Source: Vibrio chagasii (GTDB lineage Bacteria; Pseudomonadota; Gammaproteobacteria; Enterobacterales; Vibrionaceae). Taken from it: a DNA stretch of 64,000 nucleotides. The stretch covers positions 248,001-312,000 of the forward strand of contig CP090851.1 in NCBI GenBank assembly GCA_041879415.1, read 5' to 3'. The notes beneath the pieces are model-generated. The model searched no databases, was not told the origin of the DNA, and worked only from the letters and a program-made list of their open reading frames with translations. Both the position numbers and the translations under genes were made by a program. This document shows positions 42,884-52,629 of this stretch, in pieces; the first letter of the stretch is position 1; every line of letters starts with the position of its first letter.

Positions 42884-45142
42884 TCAGTCATCTTTTAGCA
42901 TTTTTTTGATGTTGTCCTCATTCTGGTATGAGGATTGTATTTTTATTAGCCCTTGATTAATCGCATGTTTACAGGCTTCTCTTATGTTACCTGTTGCAAG
43001 GCTAGCGGCTGGTGCATTGTCGATGGCTTTGAGGTATACCCATTGGCTGCTGCGCTCTTTGAGACTTATCTCACGCGCTAGGTTTGTCGACATCAATAGT
43101 ACATCTAATAGCTCTTGATCGTTTATCGCGGTGTACGCACGTGGCAAGAATGGGTAGTCAGCGATACCCATGCGAACGGTACGATTGATATTACGTTCGG
43201 TCTCGAACTCATTCACCCAATCTTGAATCTTTCTGAACATGGCTTCAGGCGATGAATCGCGATCTGAATTCGGTTCGATGTAGAGCAGGTTGGCATCCGA
43301 GAAATGGTAAACGCGAGATGGGCCTTCCAATTTCGATTTGAGGAACTCACCGAATGCATCTTCGAGCTCTAGGCCGGCTTTGTAACCATTCTGGGTGTAC
43401 ATATTACGTAGGAAAGGTAGATCAATCATCACGAAGCGCAAACGGTCGTTCAGCGGTTCATGAATCAGTTCACCCATCTGCCATTGCTCAAAGGTTTGGC
43501 TAGTTTGCTCCAAAGAGTTCGACAGCTTGGCGTTAAGCATTCTTAAGTTAGGCAGCTTGGAACGCGAGTGTGTGAAGAGATCGGTGCGCAGTGAATCGAC
43601 TTCTTTGGCCAAGGTTTGAATGATGTAGCCTCGGCGTAGCACGAAGAAGAACAGCACAATACTGAATAGGAATAGCGCGAAGGCGATCTTCTGGAACTTG
43701 CGATGTTCAAGTTTGTATTTCTCTAGTTCTTGCGCTTGACCTGCATAGTGCAAGGTCTGCTCGGCAAACTCTTTCTGTTGGCGGAATGCATCTTCACCAA
43801 CACGGTTGAGTTTTTGTTGCTCTAAAGAGACTAGGCTATTGTATTGCTTGAGGTTAGCGAGCGCCTGCTGCGGGCGACCGGCTTGTTCGTAACCCAAAGA
43901 GAGCAAGTAGTATGAGCGTTGTGACAAGCGAGAGTTCTCGACTTGGCGTGAGATCTCGAGTGCACGTGTTGCATGCTTGATAACATCTTCGCTCTCTTGC
44001 AGGTGGTAAGCCAGCCCAGCCGATAGCAGCGCAGCACGGCCTTCCAGTTTTGGCATATCGGTATACTCGAGCAGTTCAAGAGCACGGGAGAGGTACTGTT
44101 CTGCAAGAGGGTAATTATAAAGGCGCAGGTAAGTCGCTGATAAACTTAAGCGAATATCGATGACTTGATAGATATCTCGGTCAGTACTTTCGTGGTCTAA
44201 CACATTGAAGAAATGCACTAGGGCAAGGTTGTATTTACCTTGGTAGAAGTACACATCACCCATTTTCTTGAGCACTTGAGCTAATACTGGCGAATTTTCA
44301 AAGTTGTCATAGAAATCAGCGGCTTGAGAGAGGTGCTCTAGTGCTTTGTCTAACACTTGGCGCTCAAAGAACAGCTGTGCCAATAGACGGTTAACTTTTG
44401 CTAAGCGTGCACTTAGGTTGCCTTCTACTGACTTCCAGTAGCCATATAACAATTCAGACAGCGCGTGATTGTACTCTTTATGGTTCAGGTAAAACTCACC
44501 GACTGCAATGTGGTAGTCGATGGATACTTTTTCTGAATAACGTTGGTCGAGGTAATTCTTGGCTTCTTGGTAGTACTTCTCCGCTTCATCGATCTTGTTG
44601 TCGTATGACGCAATGTCTGCTTTCAACATGATTAAGCGGTAGGTGATGCCTTCCGTTAAACGCAAGGTTTTGCTGACTGATTCTAAATTTGCTTCGATAG
44701 TTTCGAGTTCGGCTTTGGCTTTGTCTGACTTTCTGTCATTGAGCCAAACTAAGCGAACTTTTAGTATCTCAAGATCTACCTTTAGGTAGTCGAGCTTGTA
44801 GGTTTTAGCGAGTTCAGAGGCTTTTTCGATGTGCTTGATCGCAATACGAATATTGCCAAGGTTGTACTCTGCTTTCGCTAAGATCTTGTAAGCATCAATA
44901 CTGCTGTTTGGGGTACGAATCGAAGAGTCCGTCTCTTCGCGAGAAATCGCTGAAGGGCTTTTCTCGCGCTGATCAGAAAGGACACGCAGCGTCAGATAGC
45001 TGTTGGCCATTTTTTTTGCTTGGCTTGGTTCTATCTCAACCAAGTTATTGGCTTCGTTGAGTAGTGCCGAAGAATAGACCGACGCATTCACCGAGGTGCT
45101 CAAGCTCAAAATAAATAGGCTAACAACGTATAACCAACGCAT
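42884..45142 (-). CDS. membrane-anchored TPR protein with degenerate GGDEF-like C-terminal domain
   Basis: A 752-residue protein. A signal peptide (to about residue 20, SVNAS) leads to a large TPR array (about 60-450; repeats such as ALEHLSQAADFYDNFENSPVLAQVLKKMGDVYFYQGKYNLALVHFF). A coiled stretch follows, then one transmembrane helix (IAFALFLFSIVLFFFVLRRG, about 480-500). The cytoplasmic tail (about 520-730) has the layout of a GGDEF domain (KLPNLRMLNAKL; MIDLPFLRNMY; VRMGIADYPF...ELLDVLLMSTNLAREIS), but the signature position reads FSDANLLYI. Likely a non-catalytic signalling domain; the fold is my inference. Confidence 0.75.
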   Translation of the reverse strand: MRWLYVVSLFILSLSTSVNASVYSSALLNEANNLVEIEPSQAKKMANSYLTLRVLSDQREKSPSAISREETDSSIRTPNSSIDAYKILAKAEYNLGNIRIAIKHIEKASELAKTYKLDYLKVDLEILKVRLVWLNDRKSDKAKAELETIEANLESVSKTLRLTEGITYRLIMLKADIASYDNKIDEAEKYYQEAKNYLDQRYSEKVSIDYHIAVGEFYLNHKEYNHALSELLYGYWKSVEGNLSARLAKVNRLLAQLFFERQVLDKALEHLSQAADFYDNFENSPVLAQVLKKMGDVYFYQGKYNLALVHFFNVLDHESTDRDIYQVIDIRLSLSATYLRLYNYPLAEQYLSRALELLEYTDMPKLEGRAALLSAGLAYHLQESEDVIKHATRALEISRQVENSRLSQRSYYLLSLGYEQAGRPQQALANLKQYNSLVSLEQQKLNRVGEDAFRQQKEFAEQTLHYAGQAQELEKYKLEHRKFQKIAFALFLFSIVLFFFVLRRGYIIQTLAKEVDSLRTDLFTHSRSKLPNLRMLNAKLSNSLEQTSQTFEQWQMGELIHEPLNDRLRFVMIDLPFLRNMYTQNGYKAGLELEDAFGEFLKSKLEGPSRVYHFSDANLLYIEPNSDRDSSPEAMFRKIQDWVNEFETERNINRTVRMGIADYPFLPRAYTAINDQELLDVLLMSTNLAREISLKERSSQWVYLKAIDNAPAASLATGNIREACKHAINQGLIKIQSSYQNEDNIKKMLKDD

Positions 45143-45195
45143 TTCAGTGTCCTTTAAAGATTAGGTAGGTGCCAAATAAGTGTGTGGTTTGCCGA

Positions 45196-46041
45196 TTATT
45201 GGCGAGCCATACGCTTATTGTGGCTTGGTCTATCTTGCTCTGTTGAACGGTATGGGTTGATATCCAGACCACCACGACGTGTGTAACGTGCAAACACAGT
45301 TAACTTCGAAGGCGCGCAGTATTTCATGATATCAGTGAAGATACGCTCAACACATTGTTCGTGGAATTCGTTGTGCTCACGGAATGAAACTAAATAGCGC
45401 AGCAGGGCTTCACGGTCAATTTGCTTGCCTGAATATGCGATCTCAACGCTACCCCAGTCTGGTTGATTGGTGATCAAGCAGTTCGATTTTAATAGATGAC
45501 TGTGAAGTGTTTCTTCCACCTCTTGCTCTCCAGCAGCACCTTCAAGCAGTGACGCTTCAAAGTCGTAGCTAGTGATTTGGATATCTTGATTATCGATACA
45601 TTCACCTTCCATCGTCACGATAGGCTGGTTGGTGTAGTCAGTTACCGAGTTAACATTTACGATCACAGCTTCGCCCGCACATGCCGACAGATCTTGAGTT
45701 AAGCGCTCAGTCACTTGTTCCCAGTTTTCGAATTGAGTCTGGTTGTAGCTGTTCAGATACAGCTTGAAAGATTTTGATTCAATTAAATTTGGGCTCGTTG
45801 CTGGGATGAAAACTTCACCCACCGCCACTTGTGGTAGGCCATTTGTGTTCAGCCACGAAAGCTCGTACATAGTCCAAATATCATGACCAACAAAAGGCAA
45901 CTCGCCGTTTAGCGCTAGATCGTCACGATTCAGGCTACGCGGTACTGGTTGCAACAAACTTGCATCGTATTGGTTAGAGTACTCAGTTTTTTGGCCCAGC
46001 GTTAAGCCCGCTAGTTCTTTTGCGTCAGAATATTTGCTCAT
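45196..46041 (-). CDS. queF: NADPH-dependent 7-cyano-7-deazaguanine reductase
   Basis: Reduces preQ0 to preQ1 in queuosine synthesis. The 281-residue, two-domain (type II, YqcD-like) protein has the nucleophile Cys188 ([18 protein letters not shown]) with the catalytic Asp195, and the [20 protein letters not shown]-binding motif near residue 88. E. coli QueF is 282 residues with matching positions. Divergent from syd, as in E. coli. Confidence 0.97.
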   Translation of the reverse strand: MSKYSDAKELAGLTLGQKTEYSNQYDASLLQPVPRSLNRDDLALNGELPFVGHDIWTMYELSWLNTNGLPQVAVGEVFIPATSPNLIESKSFKLYLNSYNQTQFENWEQVTERLTQDLSACAGEAVIVNVNSVTDYTNQPIVTMEGECIDNQDIQITSYDFEASLLEGAAGEQEVEETLHSHLLKSNCLITNQPDWGSVEIAYSGKQIDREALLRYLVSFREHNEFHEQCVERIFTDIMKYCAPSKLTVFARYTRRGGLDINPYRSTEQDRPSHNKRMARQ

Positions 46042-46184
46042 ACTTTCGTTTCAAATTCGATTAGAATGGGGTCGATTTTACTGAATCCCCTTTACCCTGT
46101 CATTACGTCATCGCTTATTAGACAAGCTTATTTGGCAAGGAAAGGCTCAGATTCTATTTATTATTATGTGTTTAGGAGATTTTC

Positions 46185-46730
46185 ATGACTCAACGTGCTC
46201 AAGACGCACTGGTTTCTTTTAGTCAGCGATACGTTGACGCGTGGCAACAGCAACACCAAAGCTTACCTCGCAATGAGGAGTTGGTGGACATCGTATCGCC
46301 ATGCGTAGAAGAAAAGAGCGGTGACGCTGTGTTATGGAAACACTACCCACGTGAGCTATTTGCTGATTTTACCAACGTAGAAACAGGCATCGAGCTAACG
46401 CTGCATGAAGACATCAAAACCTTCTATGGCGCTCAATACAGCGCAGATATGAATGCGACGTTTGACGGTAATGAGCTGACTCTTTTACAGATTTGGAGTG
46501 ATGAAGACTTCGAATGCCTGCAAGAAAACATTCTAGGTCACTTGGTAACGCAGCGTCGTCTAAAGCTGAAACCGACGGTTTTCATCGCAGCGACTGATGC
46601 AGAGCTGGATGTTATCTCTATCTGTAACTTAACTGGCAACGTGATTTTAGAGCGCTTAGGCACCAAAAATCGTGATGTACTCGCTGAGACATTGGCTGAG
46701 TTTTTAGAAAAGTTACAACCAGCGGTATAG
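46185..46730 (+). CDS. syd: SecY-interacting protein Syd
   Basis: A 181-residue peripheral inner-membrane protein that binds SecY and can destabilise abnormal SecYEG complexes. The sequence resembles E. coli Syd: N-terminal [35 protein letters not shown], then [21 protein letters not shown] and [17 protein letters not shown] precedes the ATG. The next gene begins 4 bp after its stop, so the two are probably co-transcribed. Confidence 0.94.
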   Translation: MTQRAQDALVSFSQRYVDAWQQQHQSLPRNEELVDIVSPCVEEKSGDAVLWKHYPRELFADFTNVETGIELTLHEDIKTFYGAQYSADMNATFDGNELTLLQIWSDEDFECLQENILGHLVTQRRLKLKPTVFIAATDAELDVISICNLTGNVILERLGTKNRDVLAETLAEFLEKLQPAV

Positions 46731-46734
46731 ATAG

Positions 46735-47511
46735 ATGTACGTACTAGAACTTCAATTTGAGTGTTTTGATAACACAACGGTAAGCGCTGTCGACAAGGCG
46801 GTGAATGGCTTAATGGATGCACTACGTTATAACGGACAAGTGCTAGGCCGTGAGTTTCCTATCGTGATGGGTGACGGCGAGTTTTACGTTCGTGTTGTCT
46901 GCCCGGAGCAAGATAGCTTACACCCTCGTAATCACTCAGATTTTGTGAAAGTGTGCTTGGATCGTCTGTCTAATGCGAGCCTGCTTACTCCTAAAATGCG
47001 CTTGCTGGGCCGAGATTTGAACTCAGAAGAAGTGGCTGAAGATGAAGCGCCTAGTTGGCAAGTACTGTACACCACCTTTGTGCATACCTGTTCACCGCTA
47101 CGCAGTGGTGATAGCTTGTTGCCGATCCCACTATACCGTAATCCACCTACCTTTAATGGCGACCATAAAGCTGTGCTGAAATGGCAGACTGAATGGCAAG
47201 CCTGTGATGAAGTACAAATGGGTGGTGGTTGCCGAGCTGAACACGCGACCTTGACGGAAATCAGTGATACTAAAAGCGTACTGTTCAAACGTGGTTGGGG
47301 CTTAAGAGGGCGTATCGAATACCTGACTAAGATTCCTACTTACTACTACTTGTACCGTGTGGGTGGCATTAGTTTGAAAGACGAAAAAGAGCGTAAATGT
47401 CCGCAATGTGGTGGCGAATGGCTGCTAGATGCGCCGATCCACGATATTTTCTATTTCAAGTGTGATGATTGCCGTCTGGTATCAAACATCTCTTGGGATC
47501 AGCTAAAGTAA
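46735..47511 (+). CDS. DUF2310 zinc-ribbon protein
   Basis: A 258-residue protein of the DUF2310 family, described as zinc-ribbon-containing and possibly nucleic-acid-binding. The C-terminus has paired CxxC motifs (CPQCGG and CDDC) forming the ribbon. The N-terminal two-thirds are conserved but without a recognised catalytic motif. It is tightly linked downstream of syd (4-bp gap) and followed by a strong terminator. Function unknown. Confidence 0.87.
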   Translation: MYVLELQFECFDNTTVSAVDKAVNGLMDALRYNGQVLGREFPIVMGDGEFYVRVVCPEQDSLHPRNHSDFVKVCLDRLSNASLLTPKMRLLGRDLNSEEVAEDEAPSWQVLYTTFVHTCSPLRSGDSLLPIPLYRNPPTFNGDHKAVLKWQTEWQACDEVQMGGGCRAEHATLTEISDTKSVLFKRGWGLRGRIEYLTKIPTYYYLYRVGGISLKDEKERKCPQCGGEWLLDAPIHDIFYFKCDDCRLVSNISWDQLK

Positions 47512-47561
47512 CGACGGCGTTCTTAGCACGGTAGGCTCATGAATGAGCTTCGAGTGATCGA

Positions 47562-47596
47562 AAAAGGGGCTGACACAATGTCAGCCCCTTTTGGTA
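47562..47596. terminator. bidirectional terminator between the DUF2310 gene and metQ
   Basis: AAAAGGGGCTGACA / TGTCAGCCCCTTTT, 14-bp perfect stem with a 3-nt loop. Confidence 0.92.
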
Positions 47597-47622
47597 TCTA
47601 TAGGGTAGTGAAGTGAGGCAGA

Positions 47623-48432
47623 TTACCAGCCTTTAACTACGCCACCTTGGAAGATGTCAGAAGCTGCTTTGTACACTTCTTCAGTTTGGTAAGCTTTAAC
47701 AAAGTTTTGTACGTTCTCAGCGTTTAGGTTCTCTTCACGAGACACAATTAGGTTCACGTATGGAGACTCTTTGTCTTCAACGAATACGCCATCTTTTTGT
47801 GGAGTCAGGTTGATAGAGCTCGCGTAAGTTGTGTTGATGATAGACAGTGCTACGTCATCAAGAGAGCGTGGTAGTTGTGCTGCGTCTAGCTCAACAATCG
47901 TTAGGTTCTTAGGGTTCTTAACGATGTCACGCACTGTTGCAAGAAGACCTGCGCCTTCACGAAGCTCAAGTAGACCTTGCTGCTCAAGAAGCAGTAGAGA
48001 ACGGCCTAGGTTTGTCGGATCGTTTGGTACAGCGATGCGCGCGCCATCTTGGATTTCATCTACCGATTTCACTTCTTTCGAGTAACCCGCAATTGGGTAA
48101 ACAAACGTGTTACCAGCGATTGTCAGTTTGTAACCACGGTCAGCTACTTGCTGATCTAGGTAAGGTGCATGTTGGAATGCGTTGATGTCGATAGAACCAT
48201 CATCTAGTGCTGCGTTTGGTGTTACGTAATCAGTGAACGTCACTAGTTCAACATCTAGGCCGTACTTCTCTTTCGCTACTTTAGCTGCAACTTCTGCAAC
48301 CTGAGCTTCAGCACCTGCCATTACGCCCACTTTTACTTTAGAAGTGTCGACTTCTTTATCACCACAACCTGCTAGAACTAGCGCTGAAGCTGCCGCTGCG
48401 ATAGTTAGTAAACCTTTAAGGCTAAATTTCAT
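47623..48432 (-). CDS. metQ: methionine ABC transporter substrate-binding lipoprotein
   Basis: Binds D- and L-methionine in the periplasm for MetNI. The 269-residue NlpA-family protein has a signal peptide ending in the lipobox LVLAGC (Cys about residue 22), then DKEVDTSKVKVGVMAGAEAQV. Conserved DINAFQHAPYLDQQ and RIAVPNDPTNLGRSLLLLE are present. Third gene of metNIQ, 80 bp after metI. Confidence 0.96.
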   Translation of the reverse strand: MKFSLKGLLTIAAAASALVLAGCGDKEVDTSKVKVGVMAGAEAQVAEVAAKVAKEKYGLDVELVTFTDYVTPNAALDDGSIDINAFQHAPYLDQQVADRGYKLTIAGNTFVYPIAGYSKEVKSVDEIQDGARIAVPNDPTNLGRSLLLLEQQGLLELREGAGLLATVRDIVKNPKNLTIVELDAAQLPRSLDDVALSIINTTYASSINLTPQKDGVFVEDKESPYVNLIVSREENLNAENVQNFVKAYQTEEVYKAASDIFQGGVVKGW

Positions 48433-48512
48433 AATAATCTCCTTTTAATAAATCTATTTAATTTGGTTCAGACGACTCTGTTTTTAGTTTGTTTGCGTAT
48501 AAACGCTGAGTC

Positions 48513-49196
48513 TTATCTGTGGTCAACACGGCGAACTAATGAATCACCGATCGATTGAATAATTTGTACAAGCACAATCAACATCACTACGGTCACTGCC
48601 ATGATGGTCACATCGTAACGGTGGAATCCGTAACGAATAGCCACATCGCCGAGGCCGCCACCGCCAACCGTACCTGCCATTGCTGAGTAGCTCACTAGGG
48701 TAACGAGTGTGATGGTTACTGAGTTGATAATAGTCGGTAGTGCTTCAGGAAGCAGAACTTTGCTAATGATTTGTGTTGGTGTCGCGCCCATTGATTGCGC
48801 TGCTTCTACAAGACCTGTTGGTACTTCAAGCAGTGCACTTTCGATAAGACGAGCAACAAATGGGATTGCGCCAATAGTCAGTGGAACAATTGCCGCTGTT
48901 GTACCGATAAAGGTACCAATCAGCATCTTAGTCAGTGGGATAATCGCAACCATCAATACCAAGAAAGGTACTGAACGGCCTACGTTGACTACCGCACCAA
49001 GAATTTGGTTAAGCTTAGTGTTTTCTAGCAAGCCGCCTTTTTTGGTGGTGTGTAGAATCACGCCTAGGGGAATACCGACAGCAAAGCCAACAATGCCTGC
49101 CACAGCAACCATGTAAAGTGTTTCGCCAGTTGCTTCTAATAGAAGGTTACCGTTAAGGCTGATCCAGTCAGCAATCTCGTTGAAACTAAAGGACAT
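48513..49196 (-). CDS. metI: methionine ABC transporter permease
   Basis: Inner-membrane permease of the MetNIQ importer. The 227-residue protein has five hydrophobic segments and the EAA loop ([33 protein letters not shown]) that contacts MetN. ATG 49196 ([12 protein letters not shown]) is chosen because the in-frame codon two positions earlier is TTG; GAGG lies nine bases upstream. The start overlaps the end of metN by 11 bp. Confidence 0.96.
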   Translation of the reverse strand: MSFSFNEIADWISLNGNLLLEATGETLYMVAVAGIVGFAVGIPLGVILHTTKKGGLLENTKLNQILGAVVNVGRSVPFLVLMVAIIPLTKMLIGTFIGTTAAIVPLTIGAIPFVARLIESALLEVPTGLVEAAQSMGATPTQIISKVLLPEALPTIINSVTITLVTLVSYSAMAGTVGGGGLGDVAIRYGFHRYDVTIMAVTVVMLIVLVQIIQSIGDSLVRRVDHR

Positions 49197-50220
49197 AGCC
49201 AAGCACCTCTACTTTTACATTGTTATCGCGTAGGAATTGGATAGCAGCATTATCATCTGCTTCGTTGCCGAACAGTTCAGCCACCATCATGCCGAACTTC
49301 ACGCCGCCAGCGTAATCAAGGTCAGAACTTAGAATGCTGACATCGATATTAAATTTACGAGCGATTTGCGTCATTAGCGGAGCATCAACGGTTGCACCTG
49401 TGAACTCAAGGCGTACCAGAGGGTAACTGCCATCTACTCGAGTTTCTTGTAAGCGCGCTTGGTAATCTTCAGGGATTGTTAGATCTAAGGTTGAACGAAT
49501 AAATTGATGCGCTAACTCAGTCTTAGGATGCGCAAAGATATCGCCAACCGTGCCTTTCTCTACCAATTCACCACCACCGATGATCGCCACTTCGTGACAG
49601 ATGCTCTTAACCACATCCATTTCATGCGTAATAAGCAGGATAGTAATGTGTAGCTTGCGGTTGATTTCACGCAGCAGCTCAAGAATCGATTGAGTGGTTG
49701 CAGGATCCAGAGCACTGGTCGCTTCATCACACAACAGTACTTTCGGGTCTGATGCCAGTGCACGAGCAATCGCGACACGCTGCTTTTGACCGCCACTTAG
49801 GTTTGCAGGGTAAGTATCACGCTTGTCTGCAAGACCAACCAATTCAAGTAGCTCACTGACTTTCGCTTCGATAACCGCTTTATCTTTACCTGCTAGTTCT
49901 AGAGGTAGTGCTACATTGTTAAATACAGTACGAGAAGACAGCAGATTGAAGTGCTGGAAAATCATGCCGATGTTACGGCGTGCTTCGCTAAGTTCTGATT
50001 TGCTCAGTTTTGTTAGGTCGATACCGTCAACAATCACTTCACCTGAAGTTGGGGCTTCCAACATATTTACACAGCGGATTAGGGTACTTTTGCCTGCACC
50101 TGAAGAGCCGATGACTCCAAAGATTTGACCTTGAGGAATGTGGAGGTTGATATCAATTAAGGCATTGATTTCTTTAGTGCCTTGATAAAAAACCTTATTG
50201 ACTTGATTCACTTTAATCAT
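49186..50220 (-). CDS. metN: methionine ABC transporter ATP-binding protein
   Basis: The ATPase of the methionine importer. The 344-residue protein has Walker A ([10 protein letters not shown]), signature [15 protein letters not shown] and Walker B ([12 protein letters not shown]). A C-terminal regulatory ACT-like (C2) domain from about residue 265 mediates methionine trans-inhibition. First gene of metNIQ; tandem MetJ-like boxes lie about 100 bp upstream. Confidence 0.97.
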   Translation of the reverse strand: MIKVNQVNKVFYQGTKEINALIDINLHIPQGQIFGVIGSSGAGKSTLIRCVNMLEAPTSGEVIVDGIDLTKLSKSELSEARRNIGMIFQHFNLLSSRTVFNNVALPLELAGKDKAVIEAKVSELLELVGLADKRDTYPANLSGGQKQRVAIARALASDPKVLLCDEATSALDPATTQSILELLREINRKLHITILLITHEMDVVKSICHEVAIIGGGELVEKGTVGDIFAHPKTELAHQFIRSTLDLTIPEDYQARLQETRVDGSYPLVRLEFTGATVDAPLMTQIARKFNIDVSILSSDLDYAGGVKFGMMVAELFGNEADDNAAIQFLRDNNVKVEVLGYVL

Positions 50221-50318
50221 AGAGAAACCCGTGCAGGTAGAACAGAATAATATGTCGATAGCTCGCTCGATTTACAGATGATGCTATGGTGTTCCGTGAT
50301 CTAAGTCAATAGATATTT

Positions 50319-50342
50319 TTACGTCTAGACGGCTAAACGTCG
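50319..50342. promoter_or_regulatory. three tandem MetJ-box-like octamers
   Basis: TTACGTCT, AGACGGCT and AAACGTCG are adjacent 8-mers matching AGACGTCT at 6, 7 and 6 of 8 positions. Tandem met boxes are the normal MetJ-SAM target, in keeping with methionine repression of metNIQ. Confidence 0.8.
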
Positions 50343-50460
50343 ATTGTATTGCTGAGATGGAAACAAATCGTTAACGGACGCAAAACTAAATAGATAGTGA
50401 TGAAGCAAATAAAGCGTGTAATAATTAATGATTAATAGAGAGTTGATAGAGAACAAAATT

Positions 50461-51012
50461 TTGTCTAAACCTGCTGTTTTTTTAGATCGTGATGGTGTGA
50501 TTAACGTTGATCATGGCTACGTACATGATGAGCATGATTTTGAATACATCGATGGTGTGTTTGAAGCGGCGAAAGCGTTTAAAGATATGGGTTATTTATT
50601 GGTGCTTGTGACGAACCAGTCTGGTATTGCTCGCGGCATGTTTAGTGAAGACCGTTTTCTCTCTTTAACGCAGTGGATGGATTGGAACTTTGTCGATAAT
50701 GGTGTTGAGTTAGATGGTATTTACTATTGCCCTCACCATGCTGAACACGGTATTGGTGACTACAAGCAAGATTGTGATTGTCGTAAGCCAAAGCCTGGCA
50801 TGTTCATTTCCGCGCGTGACTTTCTAAAGATTGATATGGCTAACTCCGTGATGATCGGCGATAAAGCTGAAGACATGATGGCTGCAGAAGCGGCAGGTGT
50901 TGGCACTAAGGTATTGGTAAGAACCGGTAAACCAATCACTGAAAAGGGTGAAGCCTTGGCAAGTGTTGTCCTTGATAGTATTGCGGACGTACCTGCTTTC
51001 CTAAAAGGCTAA
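50461..51012 (+). CDS. gmhB: D-glycero-beta-D-manno-heptose 1,7-bisphosphate 7-phosphatase
   Basis: Removes the 7-phosphate during ADP-heptose synthesis for LPS inner core. HAD-superfamily protein with [17 protein letters not shown] (nucleophile and acid Asp), [10 protein letters not shown], the zinc-binding [25 protein letters not shown] loop and [12 protein letters not shown] 50461 ([12 protein letters not shown]; 183 residues) matches the family N-terminus; an ATG 11 codons earlier (50428) would add residues with no ribosome site. Divergent from metN, an arrangement also seen in E. coli. Confidence 0.93.
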   Translation: MSKPAVFLDRDGVINVDHGYVHDEHDFEYIDGVFEAAKAFKDMGYLLVLVTNQSGIARGMFSEDRFLSLTQWMDWNFVDNGVELDGIYYCPHHAEHGIGDYKQDCDCRKPKPGMFISARDFLKIDMANSVMIGDKAEDMMAAEAAGVGTKVLVRTGKPITEKGEALASVVLDSIADVPAFLKG

Positions 51013-51055
51013 GACATTTCACTACCTTCAACGGTATAAAGATGAGGAACGAAGT

Positions 51056-51391
51056 ATGAAAGCTATGTTAGTAGCATCTCTATGTACGGTAGCATTAATG
51101 GGTTGCTCTAAGTCAGCAGCGCCTGACACTACTACATCGGACAATCAATTCGTGACTTATCAATGTGAGTCTGACGTTTCATTTGAAGTGGCTTACCTTG
51201 ATAATGAAAAAGCAGTATTACGTTTACCTGAAAATGAATATCGCCTGACTCAAGTAGCGGCTGGATCTGGAACCAAGTACATCTTAGATGATGGCACTGG
51301 AGAGCTAATCAACAGCGTTACTTTACGTACTAAAGGTGATAACGCACGCCTAGAACTTGGTCGTGTGGTGTATCGAAACTGCAGCAAGTAA
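51056..51391 (+). CDS. MliC-like lipoprotein (C-type lysozyme inhibitor family)
   Basis: A 111-residue lipoprotein. The signal peptide ends in the lipobox ALMGC (Cys about 17). The mature domain has the MliC arrangement: YQCESDVSFEVAYLDNEKAVLRL, then YRLTQVAAGSGTKYILDDG and VTLRTKGDNARLELG, with the usual pair of Cys. Family members inhibit C-type lysozymes at the outer membrane; the inhibition here is inferred. GAGGAACG precedes the ATG. Confidence 0.8.
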   Translation: MKAMLVASLCTVALMGCSKSAAPDTTTSDNQFVTYQCESDVSFEVAYLDNEKAVLRLPENEYRLTQVAAGSGTKYILDDGTGELINSVTLRTKGDNARLELGRVVYRNCSK

Positions 51392-51480
51392 GCCATCTTT
51401 AATCGCTAAGATTTACAAACAGTTAAGTGAGGGGATATACCCTCACTGCTTCTTTTCCTTCCTTTGACGTTAGACTTTTT

Positions 51481-52425
51481 ATGAGCAAAAAACTCACTAT
51501 TCTTGATATTGCTAAGCTGTCTGGTGTTGGTAAGTCGACCGTATCTCGCGTTCTGACCAATGATCCTAAAGTGAAACCTGAAACCCGTGAAAGGGTAGAA
51601 AGAGTAATTCAAGAATCTGGGTATACGCCTTCAAAGTCTGCGCAATCGATGCGTGGTGGTAGCCAAAAAGTGATTGGTGTAATCATCTCTCGTTTGGATT
51701 CTCCTTCTGAAAACAAAGCCGTCAGCACCATGCTGTCTGAGTTGTACCAAGCGGGCTACGATGTAGTGATCATGGAAAGCCAGCTCGACCGAGAAAAAGC
51801 CAACGAGCACCTACAAGTTCTAAAGCGTCGTAACGTTGATGGGATCATTGTGTTTGGTTTCACGGATTGCGATATTCCCGCGATTGAAGCTTGGGGACAT
51901 AAAGCAGTAGTCATTGCGCTGGATACCGAGAACGTAACGTCTATTAACTATGACAACCAACAAGTGATCAATCGTGCGTTGGCGTATTTAATGGATCAGG
52001 GGATCTCTGATATCGGTTTTGTTGGAGTGGATCCTAGCGATAAATCAACCGGTGAACTTCGTCTAAAGGCTTACCTCGATTGGTGCGAGAACAGTGGAGT
52101 GATAGCGAACTATCGTACTGGTCAACTTCATCATGAAAGCGCTTATCAGTTAGTGGATGAAGTTTTGACTCCAACGACTCAAGCGATTGTTTGTGCCAGT
52201 GATACTCTTGCTCTTGGGGTCATCAAACGCTTGCAAGAACGACAACGTGAAGATGTGGTGGTGACTGGTGTCGGCGGTAACGATCTTCTTTCTTTCCTAT
52301 TCCCTCGGGTCTTTAGTATTGATCCGGGCTACCAATCAGCGGGTAAACTAGCTGCTAATCTATTGATCTCTCAACTTTTAGGTAACACAGAGATCTCTCA
52401 TCACACCCAATCACCGATTCAATAA
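51481..52425 (+). CDS. treR: trehalose operon repressor TreR
   Basis: LacI-family repressor sensing trehalose-6-phosphate. The 314-residue protein has the helix-turn-helix KKLTILDIAKLSGVGKSTVSRVLTNDPKVKPETRERV and an effector domain typical of TreR (RLDSPSENKAVSTMLSELYQAGYDVVIMESQ). ATG 51481 begins the conserved domain; a longer frame upstream is unsupported. The ribosome site is poor, which suits low repressor levels. treB and treC lie immediately downstream, with two matching palindromes in the treR-treB gap. Confidence 0.94.
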   Translation: MSKKLTILDIAKLSGVGKSTVSRVLTNDPKVKPETRERVERVIQESGYTPSKSAQSMRGGSQKVIGVIISRLDSPSENKAVSTMLSELYQAGYDVVIMESQLDREKANEHLQVLKRRNVDGIIVFGFTDCDIPAIEAWGHKAVVIALDTENVTSINYDNQQVINRALAYLMDQGISDIGFVGVDPSDKSTGELRLKAYLDWCENSGVIANYRTGQLHHESAYQLVDEVLTPTTQAIVCASDTLALGVIKRLQERQREDVVVTGVGGNDLLSFLFPRVFSIDPGYQSAGKLAANLLISQLLGNTEISHHTQSPIQ

Positions 52426-52487
52426 TCCATTCAACTAAGCGAAACTGAACCGCTTAGATTAAAATTAGACTGTGATCTCTTTCAATT

Positions 52488-52505
52488 AATGGGACTGTTC
52501 CCATT
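52488..52505. promoter_or_regulatory. TreR-like operator 1
   Basis: AATGGGACTGTTCCCATT is an imperfect 18-bp palindrome upstream of the treB -35 region, sharing GGGA..GTTCCC with operator 2. Confidence 0.75.
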
Positions 52506-52529
52506 TTAATTTTTCATTCAGCTAGGCAT

Positions 52530-52558
52530 TATAATAACCAGTTTTGGGAATGTTCCCA
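52530..52558. promoter_or_regulatory. treB -10 element and TreR-like operator 2
   Basis: TATAAT at 52530-52535 is followed by TGGGAATGTTCCCA (52545-52558), placed at the likely transcription start. The two operator centres are 55 bp apart, about five helical turns, which would allow looping. Confidence 0.78.
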
Positions 52559-52629
52559 TAAATCTAAATCTGAGTGGTTATTACTCAATGATTTAGATGA
52601 GTCATTGAATAAAACCAGGGTGGGGTAGT

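Noticed and set aside
48709..49116. 135-codon open frame on the plus strand
   Set aside because: Antisense to metI, which is a clear, complete gene.
50428..50460. Longer gmhB starting at ATG 50428
   Set aside because: The extra 11 residues are not conserved in GmhB and no ribosome site precedes that ATG; kept as an alternative only.
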